A DNA stretch of 19,189 bases. Origin: Candidatus Saccharimonadota bacterium (GTDB taxonomy: Bacteria; Patescibacteriota; Saccharimonadia; Saccharimonadales; Saccharimonadaceae). Within the stretch, counting starts at the first letter, position 1. Every line of letters begins with the position of its first letter. The DNA is taken from NCBI GenBank assembly GCA_020428265.1, contig JAGQND010000007.1:1-19189 (forward strand). The letters are read 5' to 3'. The position numbers were made by a program, and so were the translations under genes. The notes under the pieces are model-generated. The model worked only from the letters and a program-made list of their open reading frames with translations. It was not told the origin of the DNA and did not search any database. This document shows, one piece after another, positions 6,758 through 14,061 of this stretch.

Positions 6758-7906
6758 ATGAGTGTTTACCTCGACTACGCGGCGGCAACACCGCTTGATA
6801 CCGACATTCTGGCTGTTATGCAGCCGTATTTTACTGATGTTTTTTACAATCCATCGAGCCCATATGCGCCAGCCATACAAGTGCGCCGCGAATACGAAGC
6901 CGCTAAGGCAAAATTGGCTCAGGTGATAGGTGCTCAGGGTGGTGAAATTACTATGACAGCGGGTGCTACGGAGTCTATAAATTTAGCGTTTGGTGCTGGT
7001 AGGGGGCATGTGGTTACAACTATCATAGAGCATCAGTCGGTACTTGCTGCGGCTAAATTACACGAGTATACGCTTGTGGGTGTAGATAAGTACGGCCGAG
7101 TAAATCCTGATGACATAAAAAAGTCCGTGCGCGATGACACTTGGCTAGTGAGTGTAGGCCTGGCTAACAACGAAATTGGTACCGTGCAGCCACTAAGTAA
7201 AATTGCCGAAGTGCTAAAACAAATTCGTAGCGAACGTGTAGCGGTGGGCAATAAAACTCCTATATATTTGCACACTGATGCTTCGCAGGGTGCTGGCCAG
7301 TTAGACCTACATACTACGCGATTTGGCGTAGATATGATGACTCTCAATGCAGCAAAGGCTTATGGCCCAAAGCAAGTTGGGCTACTTTATGCTTCGCGTG
7401 CGGTTAAACTCACGCCGCAAATTGTAGGCGGTGGGCAAGAAGCTGGTTTGCGTAGCGGTACCGAAAATGTAGCGGGCGTCATGGGTATGTCGGCGGCATT
7501 CGTAAAGGCCGACGGCAAGCGCCATGGTGAAGTTAAGCGCCTAGGTAAGTTGCGCGATGATCTGCAAAAGCGTTTATCTGATGAGTTTCCGCAAGCTGTA
7601 TTTTCGGGACACCCAAAGTATCGTTTGAGTGGGCACCTGCACGTTTCATTCCCTGGCGTTGACGCTGAGCGCCTAGTGTTTGGCCTGGAAGCTCGCGGTG
7701 TGTACGTGGCAACGGGCAGTGCTTGCGCGGCAAACAAAGGCACACGCTCCCATGTACTTACAGCTATAGGGCTAGACGACAAAACTGCCGATGGTAGCTT
7801 GCGCCTAAGCCTGGGTCGAGGTACTGACGAGCAGGCTATAGACCAAGCTTTTGAGGCTATTAAGCTCGAAGTTCACCGTGAAATAGACAGGGTGGCAAAG
7901 CGATGA
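6758..7906 (+). CDS. Cysteine desulfurase (NifS/IscS family)
   Basis: A 382-aa PLP enzyme that removes sulfur from cysteine as an enzyme-bound persulfide. Motifs seen are LDYAAATP (5-12), TAGATESINLAF, IIEHQS with His92 stacking on PLP, NNEIGTVQP, HTDASQGAG (Asp174, Gln177), the PLP lysine in NAAKAYGPKQ (Lys200), GGGQEAGLRSGTENV, and the catalytic cysteine in GSACAANKGTRSH (Cys323). The residue before Lys200 is Ala, where most IscS/NifS proteins have His. It heads a three-gene operon ending in mnmA, so its likely main role is to supply sulfur for tRNA thiolation; a role in Fe-S assembly cannot be excluded. The start is supported by the adjacent promoter. Confidence 0.94.
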   Translation: MSVYLDYAAATPLDTDILAVMQPYFTDVFYNPSSPYAPAIQVRREYEAAKAKLAQVIGAQGGEITMTAGATESINLAFGAGRGHVVTTIIEHQSVLAAAKLHEYTLVGVDKYGRVNPDDIKKSVRDDTWLVSVGLANNEIGTVQPLSKIAEVLKQIRSERVAVGNKTPIYLHTDASQGAGQLDLHTTRFGVDMMTLNAAKAYGPKQVGLLYASRAVKLTPQIVGGGQEAGLRSGTENVAGVMGMSAAFVKADGKRHGEVKRLGKLRDDLQKRLSDEFPQAVFSGHPKYRLSGHLHVSFPGVDAERLVFGLEARGVYVATGSACAANKGTRSHVLTAIGLDDKTADGSLRLSLGRGTDEQAIDQAFEAIKLEVHREIDRVAKR

Positions 7907-8517
7907 AATTGTTAACTACATTATTTTTATTCGTGCTTACTGGTGCGATATTTGTAGTTGGCTTGGGGGTATACCTAGGCCCTGACGGTATGAAAAATTG
8001 TGGCGAAGTACCTGCGAATAAAGGCGACGAATGTGTAAAGGCCGATGCTATAGTTGTAGTGAGTGGTGGTGATACAAAAGCGCGCACCGCACAGGGTATA
8101 GAACTTTTCAAAAAAGGTTGGTCCAACTATATGGTGCTTAGTGGTGCCGCCGCCGACAAATCTGGCCCCAGTAACGCCGAGGCCATGAAGCTACAGGCGA
8201 TAGATGCTGGCGTGCCGGAAAGTTTAATAATGCTCGACGAAACTAGCGAAACTACCAAAGAAAACGCTTCAAATTCTATAAATATATTTAAAGATTATCA
8301 AATAAAGTCGGTGATATTGGTAACGTCGGCATACCACCAGCGACGTGCTGGGCTAGAGTTTGGCAAGCGTGCCGAAAATACTATAAAAATCATAAACCAC
8401 CCAGTCAAAGAGGATAACCAGTGGGACGGCTGGTGGTGGACTCGTCCGAGTGGTTGGTACTTGGCGGTTAGCGAGCTGGCCAAAATTGCAATATTTTACA
8501 TAGGTGGTTCACGATGA
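7903..8517 (+). CDS. YdcF/DUF218-family membrane-anchored protein
   Basis: A 204-aa protein with one N-terminal membrane helix (about 4-26) followed by an extracytoplasmic Rossmann-like DUF218 domain. Family motifs are AIVVVSGGD (49-57), the acidic pair in SETTKENASNS (115-125) and ILVTSAYHQRRA (138-149). The DUF218/YdcF/SanA family is linked to cell-envelope functions, but its reaction is not well established. ATGA overlaps with both neighbours (4 nt each) show strict operon coupling between cysteine desulfurase and mnmA, an odd place for an envelope protein. Two tryptophan-rich turns (WDGWWWTRPSGW, 174-185) precede a short C-terminal hydrophobic stretch. Confidence 0.85.
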   Translation: MKLLTTLFLFVLTGAIFVVGLGVYLGPDGMKNCGEVPANKGDECVKADAIVVVSGGDTKARTAQGIELFKKGWSNYMVLSGAAADKSGPSNAEAMKLQAIDAGVPESLIMLDETSETTKENASNSINIFKDYQIKSVILVTSAYHQRRAGLEFGKRAENTIKIINHPVKEDNQWDGWWWTRPSGWYLAVSELAKIAIFYIGGSR

Positions 8518-9539
8518 CCAAAGTTTATGTAGGTATGAGCGGTGGCGTAGATAGCAGCCTGACTGCAGCGCTGCTAGTAGAGCAAGGTTACGATGTAACT
8601 GGTGTGTATATGAAAAACTGGACACAGGACATGCCGGGGCTTAGATGTCCGTGGGCTGATGATTTGGCGGATGCTAAGCGTGTGGCGGTGCATTTAGGAA
8701 TTGACTTTGAAGTGTTTGATTTTGAAAACGAATACAAACACAAAGTTGTAGACTACATGATAGCTGAATACCGCGCGGGTCGTACGCCAAATCCAGACAT
8801 TATGTGTAACCAAGAGGTTAAGTTTAAGTTGTTTCTAGAAGCTGCGCTGGAGCATGGTGCCGACATGATAGCGACCGGACATTATGCTAGCACGCAGGAC
8901 GGTAAGTTATTGCAAGCGGCTGACGCCAATAAAGACCAAACTTACTTTTTGTATCGTGTGCGCGGTGAGGCACTGTCTAAAACCCTATTTCCACTGGGCG
9001 GTTACACCAAACCGCAAGTGCGACAAATGGCCGAAGAACGTGGGCTTACCACGGCAGCCAAGCCAGACAGTCAGGGCATATGTTTTGTGGGCCAAATAGG
9101 CATACGTGATTTTTTGAGCCAGTACGTAGAGCAAGTGCCAGGTGACATAATAGACAAGCAAACTGGCAAAAAAGTTGGCCATCATGATGGCGCGATATTT
9201 TATACACTTGGCCAGCGCCATGGGCTAGATGTTGGTGGCGGTTTGCCATACTACGTAGTGGGCAAAGACATGGACAAAAACGAAGTGTACGTGAGTCGTG
9301 ACCTAGGTGACGATTCACTATGGAAACACGACATAGAGCTACATAGCATACACTGGATAAACGATGCGCCAGGCGATGGTGAATACGATATACGCGTGCG
9401 CCACCGTGCTCCGCTTGTGTGTGCAAAACTTGTGGGCGATACACTGCACCTCGACGAACCGCAGCGCGCCGTAGCGGCCGGGCAATCTATTGTGATATAT
9501 AGTGGGCAAGAATGTTTGGGCGGCGGTATAGTCGCTTAG
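8514..9539 (+). CDS. mnmA: tRNA-specific 2-thiouridylase MnmA
   Basis: A 341-aa enzyme that adenylates and thiolates U34 of tRNA-Lys, -Glu and -Gln. Visible features are the PP-loop GMSGGVDSS (7-15), GVYMKNW, the first catalytic cysteine Cys98 in PDIMCNQ, TGHYA, DQTYFLYRV, the second cysteine Cys190 in DSQGICFVG, and the C-terminal beta domain with FYTLGQRHGL. Length is somewhat short but the enzyme is complete. Its start overlaps the DUF218 stop by 4 nt. Co-transcription with a cysteine desulfurase gives a direct sulfur donor, and no separate TusA-E relay genes are seen here. Confidence 0.96.
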   Translation: MTKVYVGMSGGVDSSLTAALLVEQGYDVTGVYMKNWTQDMPGLRCPWADDLADAKRVAVHLGIDFEVFDFENEYKHKVVDYMIAEYRAGRTPNPDIMCNQEVKFKLFLEAALEHGADMIATGHYASTQDGKLLQAADANKDQTYFLYRVRGEALSKTLFPLGGYTKPQVRQMAEERGLTTAAKPDSQGICFVGQIGIRDFLSQYVEQVPGDIIDKQTGKKVGHHDGAIFYTLGQRHGLDVGGGLPYYVVGKDMDKNEVYVSRDLGDDSLWKHDIELHSIHWINDAPGDGEYDIRVRHRAPLVCAKLVGDTLHLDEPQRAVAAGQSIVIYSGQECLGGGIVA

Positions 9540-9548
9540 CCCGCGCAG

Positions 9549-9556
9549 TGTATAAT
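9549..9556 (+). promoter_or_regulatory. -10 promoter of the multi-pass membrane protein, leaderless geometry
   Basis: TATAAT at 9551-9556 with TG immediately before it ends 8 nt before the ATG at 9565. No Shine-Dalgarno sequence is seen. Confidence 0.6.
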
Positions 9557-9564
9557 ATACTCAC

Positions 9565-10161
9565 ATGGACCAAAACAAAAAAGACGCCAAAAAATTTGAC
9601 CCAGCGTCGCTATATCCAAAGCCAAAAACTTACGACGAAATACAAACGCAGCTTAAGGATTTAAGAGACAATAGGCAGAATATTCAAACGAATGGCGATG
9701 GTATTGTTATGACGCCCATGCGAATTGTGCTCGTCAACCTAGTGTTGAATATTATGTTTATCACTACCATGGTGTGCTGCATGGCGGTGCTTGCTCTGGG
9801 CGATGACGGCAAAACTTTGGATAGTATAGATATGATAAATACACGTGCCTACACCATACCTATGTTTATAGCTATTTTTGCTGGTCTTCCGGCCCTGAAT
9901 GCTATTATCGGCACATACAAATTAAGGTATATCGAACTATTTTTGGTGTACTTAATATTTGCCGTGGCTGCTGGCTACTCGGCCGTGTTTATGACCCAAG
10001 ACCATTGGCACCCGGTGTTGATATACGGGTTGCTGTATATTTTGAGTCAGGTGTATGTGTGGTCTATTTTTGAAACATTCAACAATGGTTTTAATAAGAA
10101 AAAACTTTACCCAGCGATTGGCGTGATAGGTTTTATTGCTTTGCTGGCTTTATTTCTATAA
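9565..10161 (+). CDS. Multi-pass membrane protein of unknown function
   Basis: A 198-aa protein with a charged cytoplasmic N-terminus (MDQNKKDAKKFDPASLYPKP, then a Gln/Arg/Asp-rich helix to residue 42) and about five hydrophobic segments: 53-78, 96-117, 122-143, 150-170 and 182-198. No catalytic motif is recognised. Its last 29 nt overlap the end of the convergent glycosyltransferase-like gene, so the C-terminal helix is coded on both strands. The start is fixed by the adjacent -10 box. Confidence 0.75.
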   Translation: MDQNKKDAKKFDPASLYPKPKTYDEIQTQLKDLRDNRQNIQTNGDGIVMTPMRIVLVNLVLNIMFITTMVCCMAVLALGDDGKTLDSIDMINTRAYTIPMFIAIFAGLPALNAIIGTYKLRYIELFLVYLIFAVAAGYSAVFMTQDHWHPVLIYGLLYILSQVYVWSIFETFNNGFNKKKLYPAIGVIGFIALLALFL

Positions 10162-11452
10162 AGATTTTCTCCGCCTCGCGCGCCAGAGTTTTGCTATATA
10201 AATAATTTTGCAAAATAGTCCGAGTGTCGCTATTTGCTTGCAAGCCGTTGGTGATTTCATGGAATCCAAACACGCGATTTATAACGTTTATTGCTAGTTT
10301 CTTTTGGCGTTCCATGAGCGGCACGTATTCGTCTATGAGTGCATTTGCAGCGTCGTCCTCAAAAACTATGTCACGTTTATTTGCTTTTACCAGCATTTGC
10401 TTAAGCGTATTGTCATAAAAGTGCGCCATAATAAAATCGAGAGAATTATCTATAGAGGTTTCGGCTCGACGCTCGGTGATGTCCACTAGCGCCGATGTGC
10501 GACATTCGTCGGTGTCGGTGAAATCTTTGTCCCATATGGCTTGTAGGTCGGGGCGTACTGCTAGGCGCTGCGCGTAGCGGCGAGGTGATGTTTCTAGGAT
10601 GGTTCGTGGGATTATGCCATGTGCTGGGTTAGACAAAATAAAAGTTTCATGGGTAGTTTGTGGTTTGAATCCTCCCGAGTTTGTGTAGTGGGTGAGAGTC
10701 GTCACCATGCCAGCTTCGTAGCCTTTTTGAGGGTTCATTTGGTACAGCGCAAAGTCACGCAAAAATGCCACGCGCGAAGCGTTGGGTAATTTTGGGTCGT
10801 AGGCGTGTTTTACTCGCGCCCAGTATGAGCCTGTGCTTGCTTCGCCGCTTTTTAGCATAGGTTGTACGTGTCGTTGGATATTACCTACAAAGTTGTGGTT
10901 GAGTCGTGCCAAATCTATGTCGGTATTTAGGGCAATTACGTTGCCGCCACTAGCGAATGCGCCTTCGTGGTGGGCGAGTAATGTTACGGCATTCCATATA
11001 TTTCCGCGTAGTTCGCCTATGGTTATTTCGTCGAATCTGTCTAGCACGGTGGAGCGTAGGTCTAGGTGCGGAAACAACGCTTGGGCTTCAAGTATAGCTT
11101 CGTGTGTTTTGGCAGTTTCTCTTTCATCGGCACTAAAAGGTGCGTTGGGGTATAGTACGACGCTGAACGGTTCGCTGTTCGTCTGCTTGGCAAATTCGGC
11201 CATGGCAGGCACTATATTTGCGGCTTCTTGGTGGGCCGCTACGGGTATTATGGCTACAGTGCTGGCTAGTGGTTTGTCGGGGTTATATAGGTCATGTGCC
11301 AGCATATTGGCGTGGTGTTGCTGCTCTTCACTAAGGTTGCTTAGGTAGTGGCCTACGGTTTGTTCGCCGGTGAGCTTGAGCCGCTCAAAATAACCGTCCG
11401 CTACTAGTTCGTGCTCGTGGATGTTGTCTATAGTCACCACTCGTTCTTTCAT
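10133..11452 (-). CDS. Putative GT-A-fold glycosyltransferase
   Basis: A 439-aa protein from ATG 11452. An upstream in-frame GTG at 11470 lies within the promoter and is rejected. Residues 64-90 (STVAIIPVAAHQEAANI) look like the first beta strand and helix of a GT-A nucleotide-sugar-binding fold. NVIALNTDIDL (171-181) could provide a DxD metal motif at Asp178/Asp180. SGGFKPQTTHETFIL (259-273) resembles the acceptor loop of family-2 enzymes. The C-terminal 130 residues are helical and charged. No signal peptide or membrane helix is seen. The donor and acceptor are unknown. The 3' end overlaps the convergent membrane-protein gene by 29 nt. Confidence 0.6.
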   Translation of the reverse strand: MKERVVTIDNIHEHELVADGYFERLKLTGEQTVGHYLSNLSEEQQHHANMLAHDLYNPDKPLASTVAIIPVAAHQEAANIVPAMAEFAKQTNSEPFSVVLYPNAPFSADERETAKTHEAILEAQALFPHLDLRSTVLDRFDEITIGELRGNIWNAVTLLAHHEGAFASGGNVIALNTDIDLARLNHNFVGNIQRHVQPMLKSGEASTGSYWARVKHAYDPKLPNASRVAFLRDFALYQMNPQKGYEAGMVTTLTHYTNSGGFKPQTTHETFILSNPAHGIIPRTILETSPRRYAQRLAVRPDLQAIWDKDFTDTDECRTSALVDITERRAETSIDNSLDFIMAHFYDNTLKQMLVKANKRDIVFEDDAANALIDEYVPLMERQKKLAINVINRVFGFHEITNGLQANSDTRTILQNYLYSKTLAREAEKIFIEIKPAKQ

Positions 11453-11460
11453 TATTATAT

Positions 11461-11469
11461 AGTATATCA
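11461..11469 (-). promoter_or_regulatory. Extended -10 promoter of the glycosyltransferase-like gene, leaderless geometry
   Basis: The minus strand reads TGATATACT, ending 8 nt before the ATG at 11452. There is no Shine-Dalgarno sequence. It sits back to back with the alaS promoter in a short divergent gap. Confidence 0.65.
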
Positions 11470-11509
11470 CATTTTTGCATATTTTACAACTTTAAAATAA
11501 CCAAAAATC

Positions 11510-11518
11510 TGGTATACT
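11510..11518 (+). promoter_or_regulatory. Extended -10 promoter of alaS, leaderless geometry
   Basis: TGGTATACT ends 7 nt before the ATG at 11526. The intervening AACAGAG has no convincing Shine-Dalgarno match. Confidence 0.65.
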
Positions 11519-11525
11519 AACAGAG

Positions 11526-13400
11526 ATGAATACCGAGACTATACGCAATGAATATTTGAAATTCTTTAATGAACGCAGCCACGCGGTTATTCGCCGTGCG
11601 CCACTTGTGTTGCATGACGATCCTACTACGCTATTTACGGGTAGTGGTATGCAGCCGATTATTCCGTATTTGCTTGGTAAAACTCACCCCGAAGGCAAGC
11701 GTGTAGCTGATAGTCAAACGTGCTTACGCGCCCAAGATATAGATGATATTGGCGACAACCGCCACACGACATTCTTTGAAATGCTAGGCAACTGGAGCTT
11801 TGGCGATTATTTCAAGGAGCAGCAAATTGAGTGGATGTTTGAATTTTTGAGCGAGGTGGTGGAGCTCGATATGAGCAAGCTCTACGTTACTTGTTTTATA
11901 GGCGCGCCAGAGTACGACATAGCCAAAGACACCGAAGCAGCAGCAGTGTGGAAGCGACTATTTGAAGCCAAAGGCTTAAGCGCTGGTGAGGCAGAGCTTG
12001 GTAGTGAAGAAGATGGCTATAAGCGCGGCATGCGTGACGGCGAACGCATATTCTACTACGACGGTAGCAAAAACTGGTGGAGTCGCAATGGCTCACCTGA
12101 AACCACGCCAGTGGGTGACCCTTGTGGGCCAGACAGCGAAATGTTTTACGACTTTGGTACACCACACAACTCCGAATACGGTGAATTTTGCCACCCTAAC
12201 TGTGACTGCGGTAGGTTTATGGAGATTGGCAATAATGTGTTTATGGCATACAAAAAGGTCGCTGAAGGTAAGTTTGAAAAACTCGAAAAGCCTAATGTTG
12301 ACCATGGCTCAGGCTTAGAGCGCATAGCGGCTGCCAAGCTAAACGATCCGGATGTATACAAAATCAGCCTTATGTGGCCGATTATAGAGAAACTTCAGCA
12401 GCTGAGCGGCAAAAAGTACGAATCGCACCAAGAGAGCATGCGCGTGATTGCCGATCACCTGCGCGCCGCTACGTTCCTAGCCGTAGACGGCTGCGTGCCT
12501 AGCAACAAACAGCAAGGCTACGTCATGCGCCGCCTAGTACGCCGCGCTATGCTAAAGGCATTTGATTTAGGCGTAGAGCAAAACTTTATGGAGCAAATTG
12601 TGCCGCTCATAGCATCGCTATACGAGGCTGATTTCCCAGAGGTTGCCGAGCACAAAGATGAAGTTATTGCCGTGTTAGTGAAAGAAGAAAAAGCCTTTCG
12701 CCAGACTATCCGTAAAGGTTTACGTGAGTTCGACAAGCTTAGCAAAATCGACGGCCAAGCACTATTTACACTTTATGATACTTATGGGTTCCCAGTTGAG
12801 CTTAGCACCGAAGAGGCATTTAAGCGCGACATAGAATTACCAGATGATTGGCGCGAACAATTCGATGCTCGCATGGAAGAGCAGCGAAGTCGTAGCCGTA
12901 CCGCTACTAAGGGCGAGTTCAAGGGCGGCCTAGGCGGTGACACTCTACAGCACCGCAAGTACCACACTGCTACGCACTTGTTGCAGTCGGCCCTACGCGA
13001 AGTTATCGGACCAGTATTTCAGCAGCACGGCAGCAATATTACCGAAGAGCGTCTGCGTTTTGACTTCAATTTTGACCGTAAAGTTACGCGCGAAGAACTA
13101 GACCGCGCCGAAGAACTAGTAAACGGCTGGATAGCGGCAGATTTGCCCGTGAGCTACAAAATGTACCCTACACAGGAGGCACTAGACATGGGCGCAATTG
13201 GTCCATTTGGCGAGCGATACGGCGAGCAGGTGAAGGTGTACCAAATGGGCGAGGGCGACAAGCTAGCCAGCCTAGAAATATGCGGCGGCCCACACGTAGA
13301 CCACACAGGCCAGCTAGGCGAAGGTGGCAAACGCTTCAAAATAACCAAAGAAGAATCCTCCAGTGCCGGCATCCGCCGCGTGAAGGCTGTACTCGCTTAG
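11526..13400 (+). CDS. alaS: Alanyl-tRNA synthetase, compact form
   Basis: A 624-aa class II synthetase, far shorter than the usual bacterial form of about 870 aa. The catalytic part is complete: motif 1 region LFTGSGMQPIIPYLLG (36-51), motif 2 GDNRHTTFFEMLGNW (76-90), DPCGPDSEMF and motif 3 HGSGLERIA (260-268). The tRNA-recognition helices reach about residue 460. The editing-core zinc ligands are present: HTATH (480-484) and CGGPH (586-590). Two parts are missing. The beta-barrel stretch normally between the recognition domain and HTATH is reduced to about 20 residues (460-479), and the protein ends at RRVKAVLA, so the oligomerising C-Ala domain is absent. No frameshift is apparent; this looks like true shortening. 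Confidence 0.95.
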   Translation: MNTETIRNEYLKFFNERSHAVIRRAPLVLHDDPTTLFTGSGMQPIIPYLLGKTHPEGKRVADSQTCLRAQDIDDIGDNRHTTFFEMLGNWSFGDYFKEQQIEWMFEFLSEVVELDMSKLYVTCFIGAPEYDIAKDTEAAAVWKRLFEAKGLSAGEAELGSEEDGYKRGMRDGERIFYYDGSKNWWSRNGSPETTPVGDPCGPDSEMFYDFGTPHNSEYGEFCHPNCDCGRFMEIGNNVFMAYKKVAEGKFEKLEKPNVDHGSGLERIAAAKLNDPDVYKISLMWPIIEKLQQLSGKKYESHQESMRVIADHLRAATFLAVDGCVPSNKQQGYVMRRLVRRAMLKAFDLGVEQNFMEQIVPLIASLYEADFPEVAEHKDEVIAVLVKEEKAFRQTIRKGLREFDKLSKIDGQALFTLYDTYGFPVELSTEEAFKRDIELPDDWREQFDARMEEQRSRSRTATKGEFKGGLGGDTLQHRKYHTATHLLQSALREVIGPVFQQHGSNITEERLRFDFNFDRKVTREELDRAEELVNGWIAADLPVSYKMYPTQEALDMGAIGPFGERYGEQVKVYQMGEGDKLASLEICGGPHVDHTGQLGEGGKRFKITKEESSSAGIRRVKAVLA

Positions 13401-13432
13401 GATTAATCTGCCAATGAGGCCAGTTGGTATGC

Positions 13433-13461
13433 TTGACTTTTTAAGCAATCTATGATACAAT
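13433..13461 (+). promoter_or_regulatory. Strong sigma70-type promoter of the 87-aa membrane protein
   Basis: TTGACT (13433-13438), a 17-nt spacer, and TACAAT (13456-13461) preceded by TGA make a near-consensus -35 plus extended -10. Transcription is expected near 13468-13469, at the edge of the palindrome below. Confidence 0.75.
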
Positions 13462-13468
13462 ATACAAG

Positions 13469-13486
13469 ATGACACAATTGTGTCAT
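13469..13486. promoter_or_regulatory. 18-bp perfect palindrome at the expected transcription start (operator-like)
   Basis: ATGACACAATTGTGTCAT is a perfect dyad with no loop, starting 8 nt after the -10 box. The position fits a repressor binding as a dimer. No regulator gene is recognised nearby. Confidence 0.6.
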
Positions 13487-13528
13487 GCATAGTCGTACAT
13501 CCATACACCCAAACCCCTGAAGGTTTCA

Positions 13529-13792
13529 ATGAGCGTTTTCACCAAGATCTTCGGTGTCTTGCTGGCTGTCGCCGGCATCGTCACTGGCATCTGGGTCGAC
13601 ATCTGGCTGCTGCTCGTTGGCGGCATCAAGATGATCGTCGCCGGCGTGACGGCCGATCCTGCGGATGGGTCCGACATCGCCTGGGGCATCGTGCGAGTGC
13701 TGTGCACCGGTGTGGGCGGGACGATTTCCGTCTTCGCCATCATCGCTGGTGTCAGCCTCGCCCTGTACGGGTCCACCCGACGTCGCCGCTGA
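13529..13792 (+). CDS. Small two-pass membrane protein, foreign codon use
   Basis: An 87-aa protein with hydrophobic segments at about 7-38 and 51-81, a loop TADPADGSD between them, and a very basic end STRRRR that should stay in the cytoplasm. GAAGG lies about 7 nt before the ATG. GC content is higher than in neighbours (about 60% over a hand-counted 60 nt) and isoleucine is coded almost only by ATC, whereas core genes often use ATA. The unit has its own strong promoter, a palindromic operator candidate and a hairpin-rich 3' region, suggesting a self-contained transferred gene. I do not recognise the family; a channel-like or stress membrane peptide is possible, but this is only a guess. Confidence 0.75.
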   Translation: MSVFTKIFGVLLAVAGIVTGIWVDIWLLLVGGIKMIVAGVTADPADGSDIAWGIVRVLCTGVGGTISVFAIIAGVSLALYGSTRRRR

Positions 13793-13822
13793 GGTTAGGG
13801 CTGGCACAGCCCAACCCTCAGC
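13788..13822. repeat. Long imperfect hairpin over the stop codon of the 87-aa gene
   Basis: Arms 13788-13803 and 13807-13822 pair at 14 of 16 positions with a 3-nt loop. The TGA stop (13790-13792) is inside the 5' arm. There is no T-run directly after it. Confidence 0.6.
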
Positions 13823-13825
13823 CAA

Positions 13826-13866
13826 GCCACCCCACCACGAGAGTATATCTTTCGTGGTGGGGTGGC
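13826..13866. repeat. Perfect 15-bp inverted repeat, GC-rich
   Basis: GCCACCCCACCACGA (13826-13840) and TCGTGGTGGGGTGGC (13852-13866) enclose an 11-nt loop. It should be very stable as RNA. It is followed by ATCTCAATTT, only a weak T-tract, so it may be a 3' stabiliser, transcription brake or protein site. Confidence 0.65.
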
Positions 13867-13888
13867 ATCTCAATTTAGACTTGTATTT

Positions 13889-13914
13889 GCTCCCGCTCAG
13901 GGGCTTATTTTATT
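13889..13914 (+). terminator. Probable intrinsic terminator of the 87-aa unit
   Basis: GCTCC (13889-13893) pairs with GGGGC (13900-13904) through one wobble, and TTATTTTATT follows. It is the only hairpin in this cluster with a good T-rich tail on the plus strand. Confidence 0.5.
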
Positions 13915-13920
13915 GCCAAT

Positions 13921-14025
13921 TTAAAACCCCACGTAGCTAGTACGTGGGGGTGAGGCTAGGCCCGACGATTTCTGTCGACGACTGTCGATGCGCCGCTGCA
14001 GATCGCTGAAACGGTTGGTTGTCAT
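13921..14025 (-). CDS. 34-aa basic peptide ORF (or small RNA)
   Basis: A short frame starting MTTNRFSDLQRRIDSRRQ and ending YVGF, with many Arg residues and no membrane segment. AGGGA (14032-14036, minus strand) lies 6 nt before the ATG. A near-perfect promoter sits upstream and a terminator stem covers the last codons, so the unit is about 135 nt of transcript. Codons are GC-rich, like the convergent 87-aa gene and unlike the core. The transcription unit is well supported; translation is less certain, and the RNA itself could be the product. Confidence 0.55.
   Translation of the reverse strand: MTTNRFSDLQRRIDSRRQKSSGLASPPRTSYVGF
13927..13949 (-). terminator. Intrinsic terminator of the minus-strand small unit
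   Basis: CCCCACGTA (13927-13935) and TACGTGGGG (13941-13949) form a perfect 9-bp stem with loop GCTAG. On the minus strand it is followed by TTTTAAATT, a fair U-tract. Confidence 0.65.
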
Positions 14026-14061
14026 GATGTGTCCCTAACTTTGTTGGTATAGGATACTACT

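Noticed and set aside
11453..11470. GTG start six codons upstream for the glycosyltransferase-like gene
   Set aside because: The extension is the extended -10 promoter itself translated; the ATG at 11452 fits the leaderless spacing.
13788..13822. Possible integron attC site (GTTAGGG...CCCAAC arms)
   Set aside because: The order of the core motifs is reversed compared with attC on both strands, and there is no integron integrase or cassette series.
13483..13878. Several overlapping frames of 97-132 aa around the 87-aa gene
   Set aside because: They are GC-rich shadow frames; only the 87-aa frame has a ribosome site, membrane-protein pattern and matching promoter.
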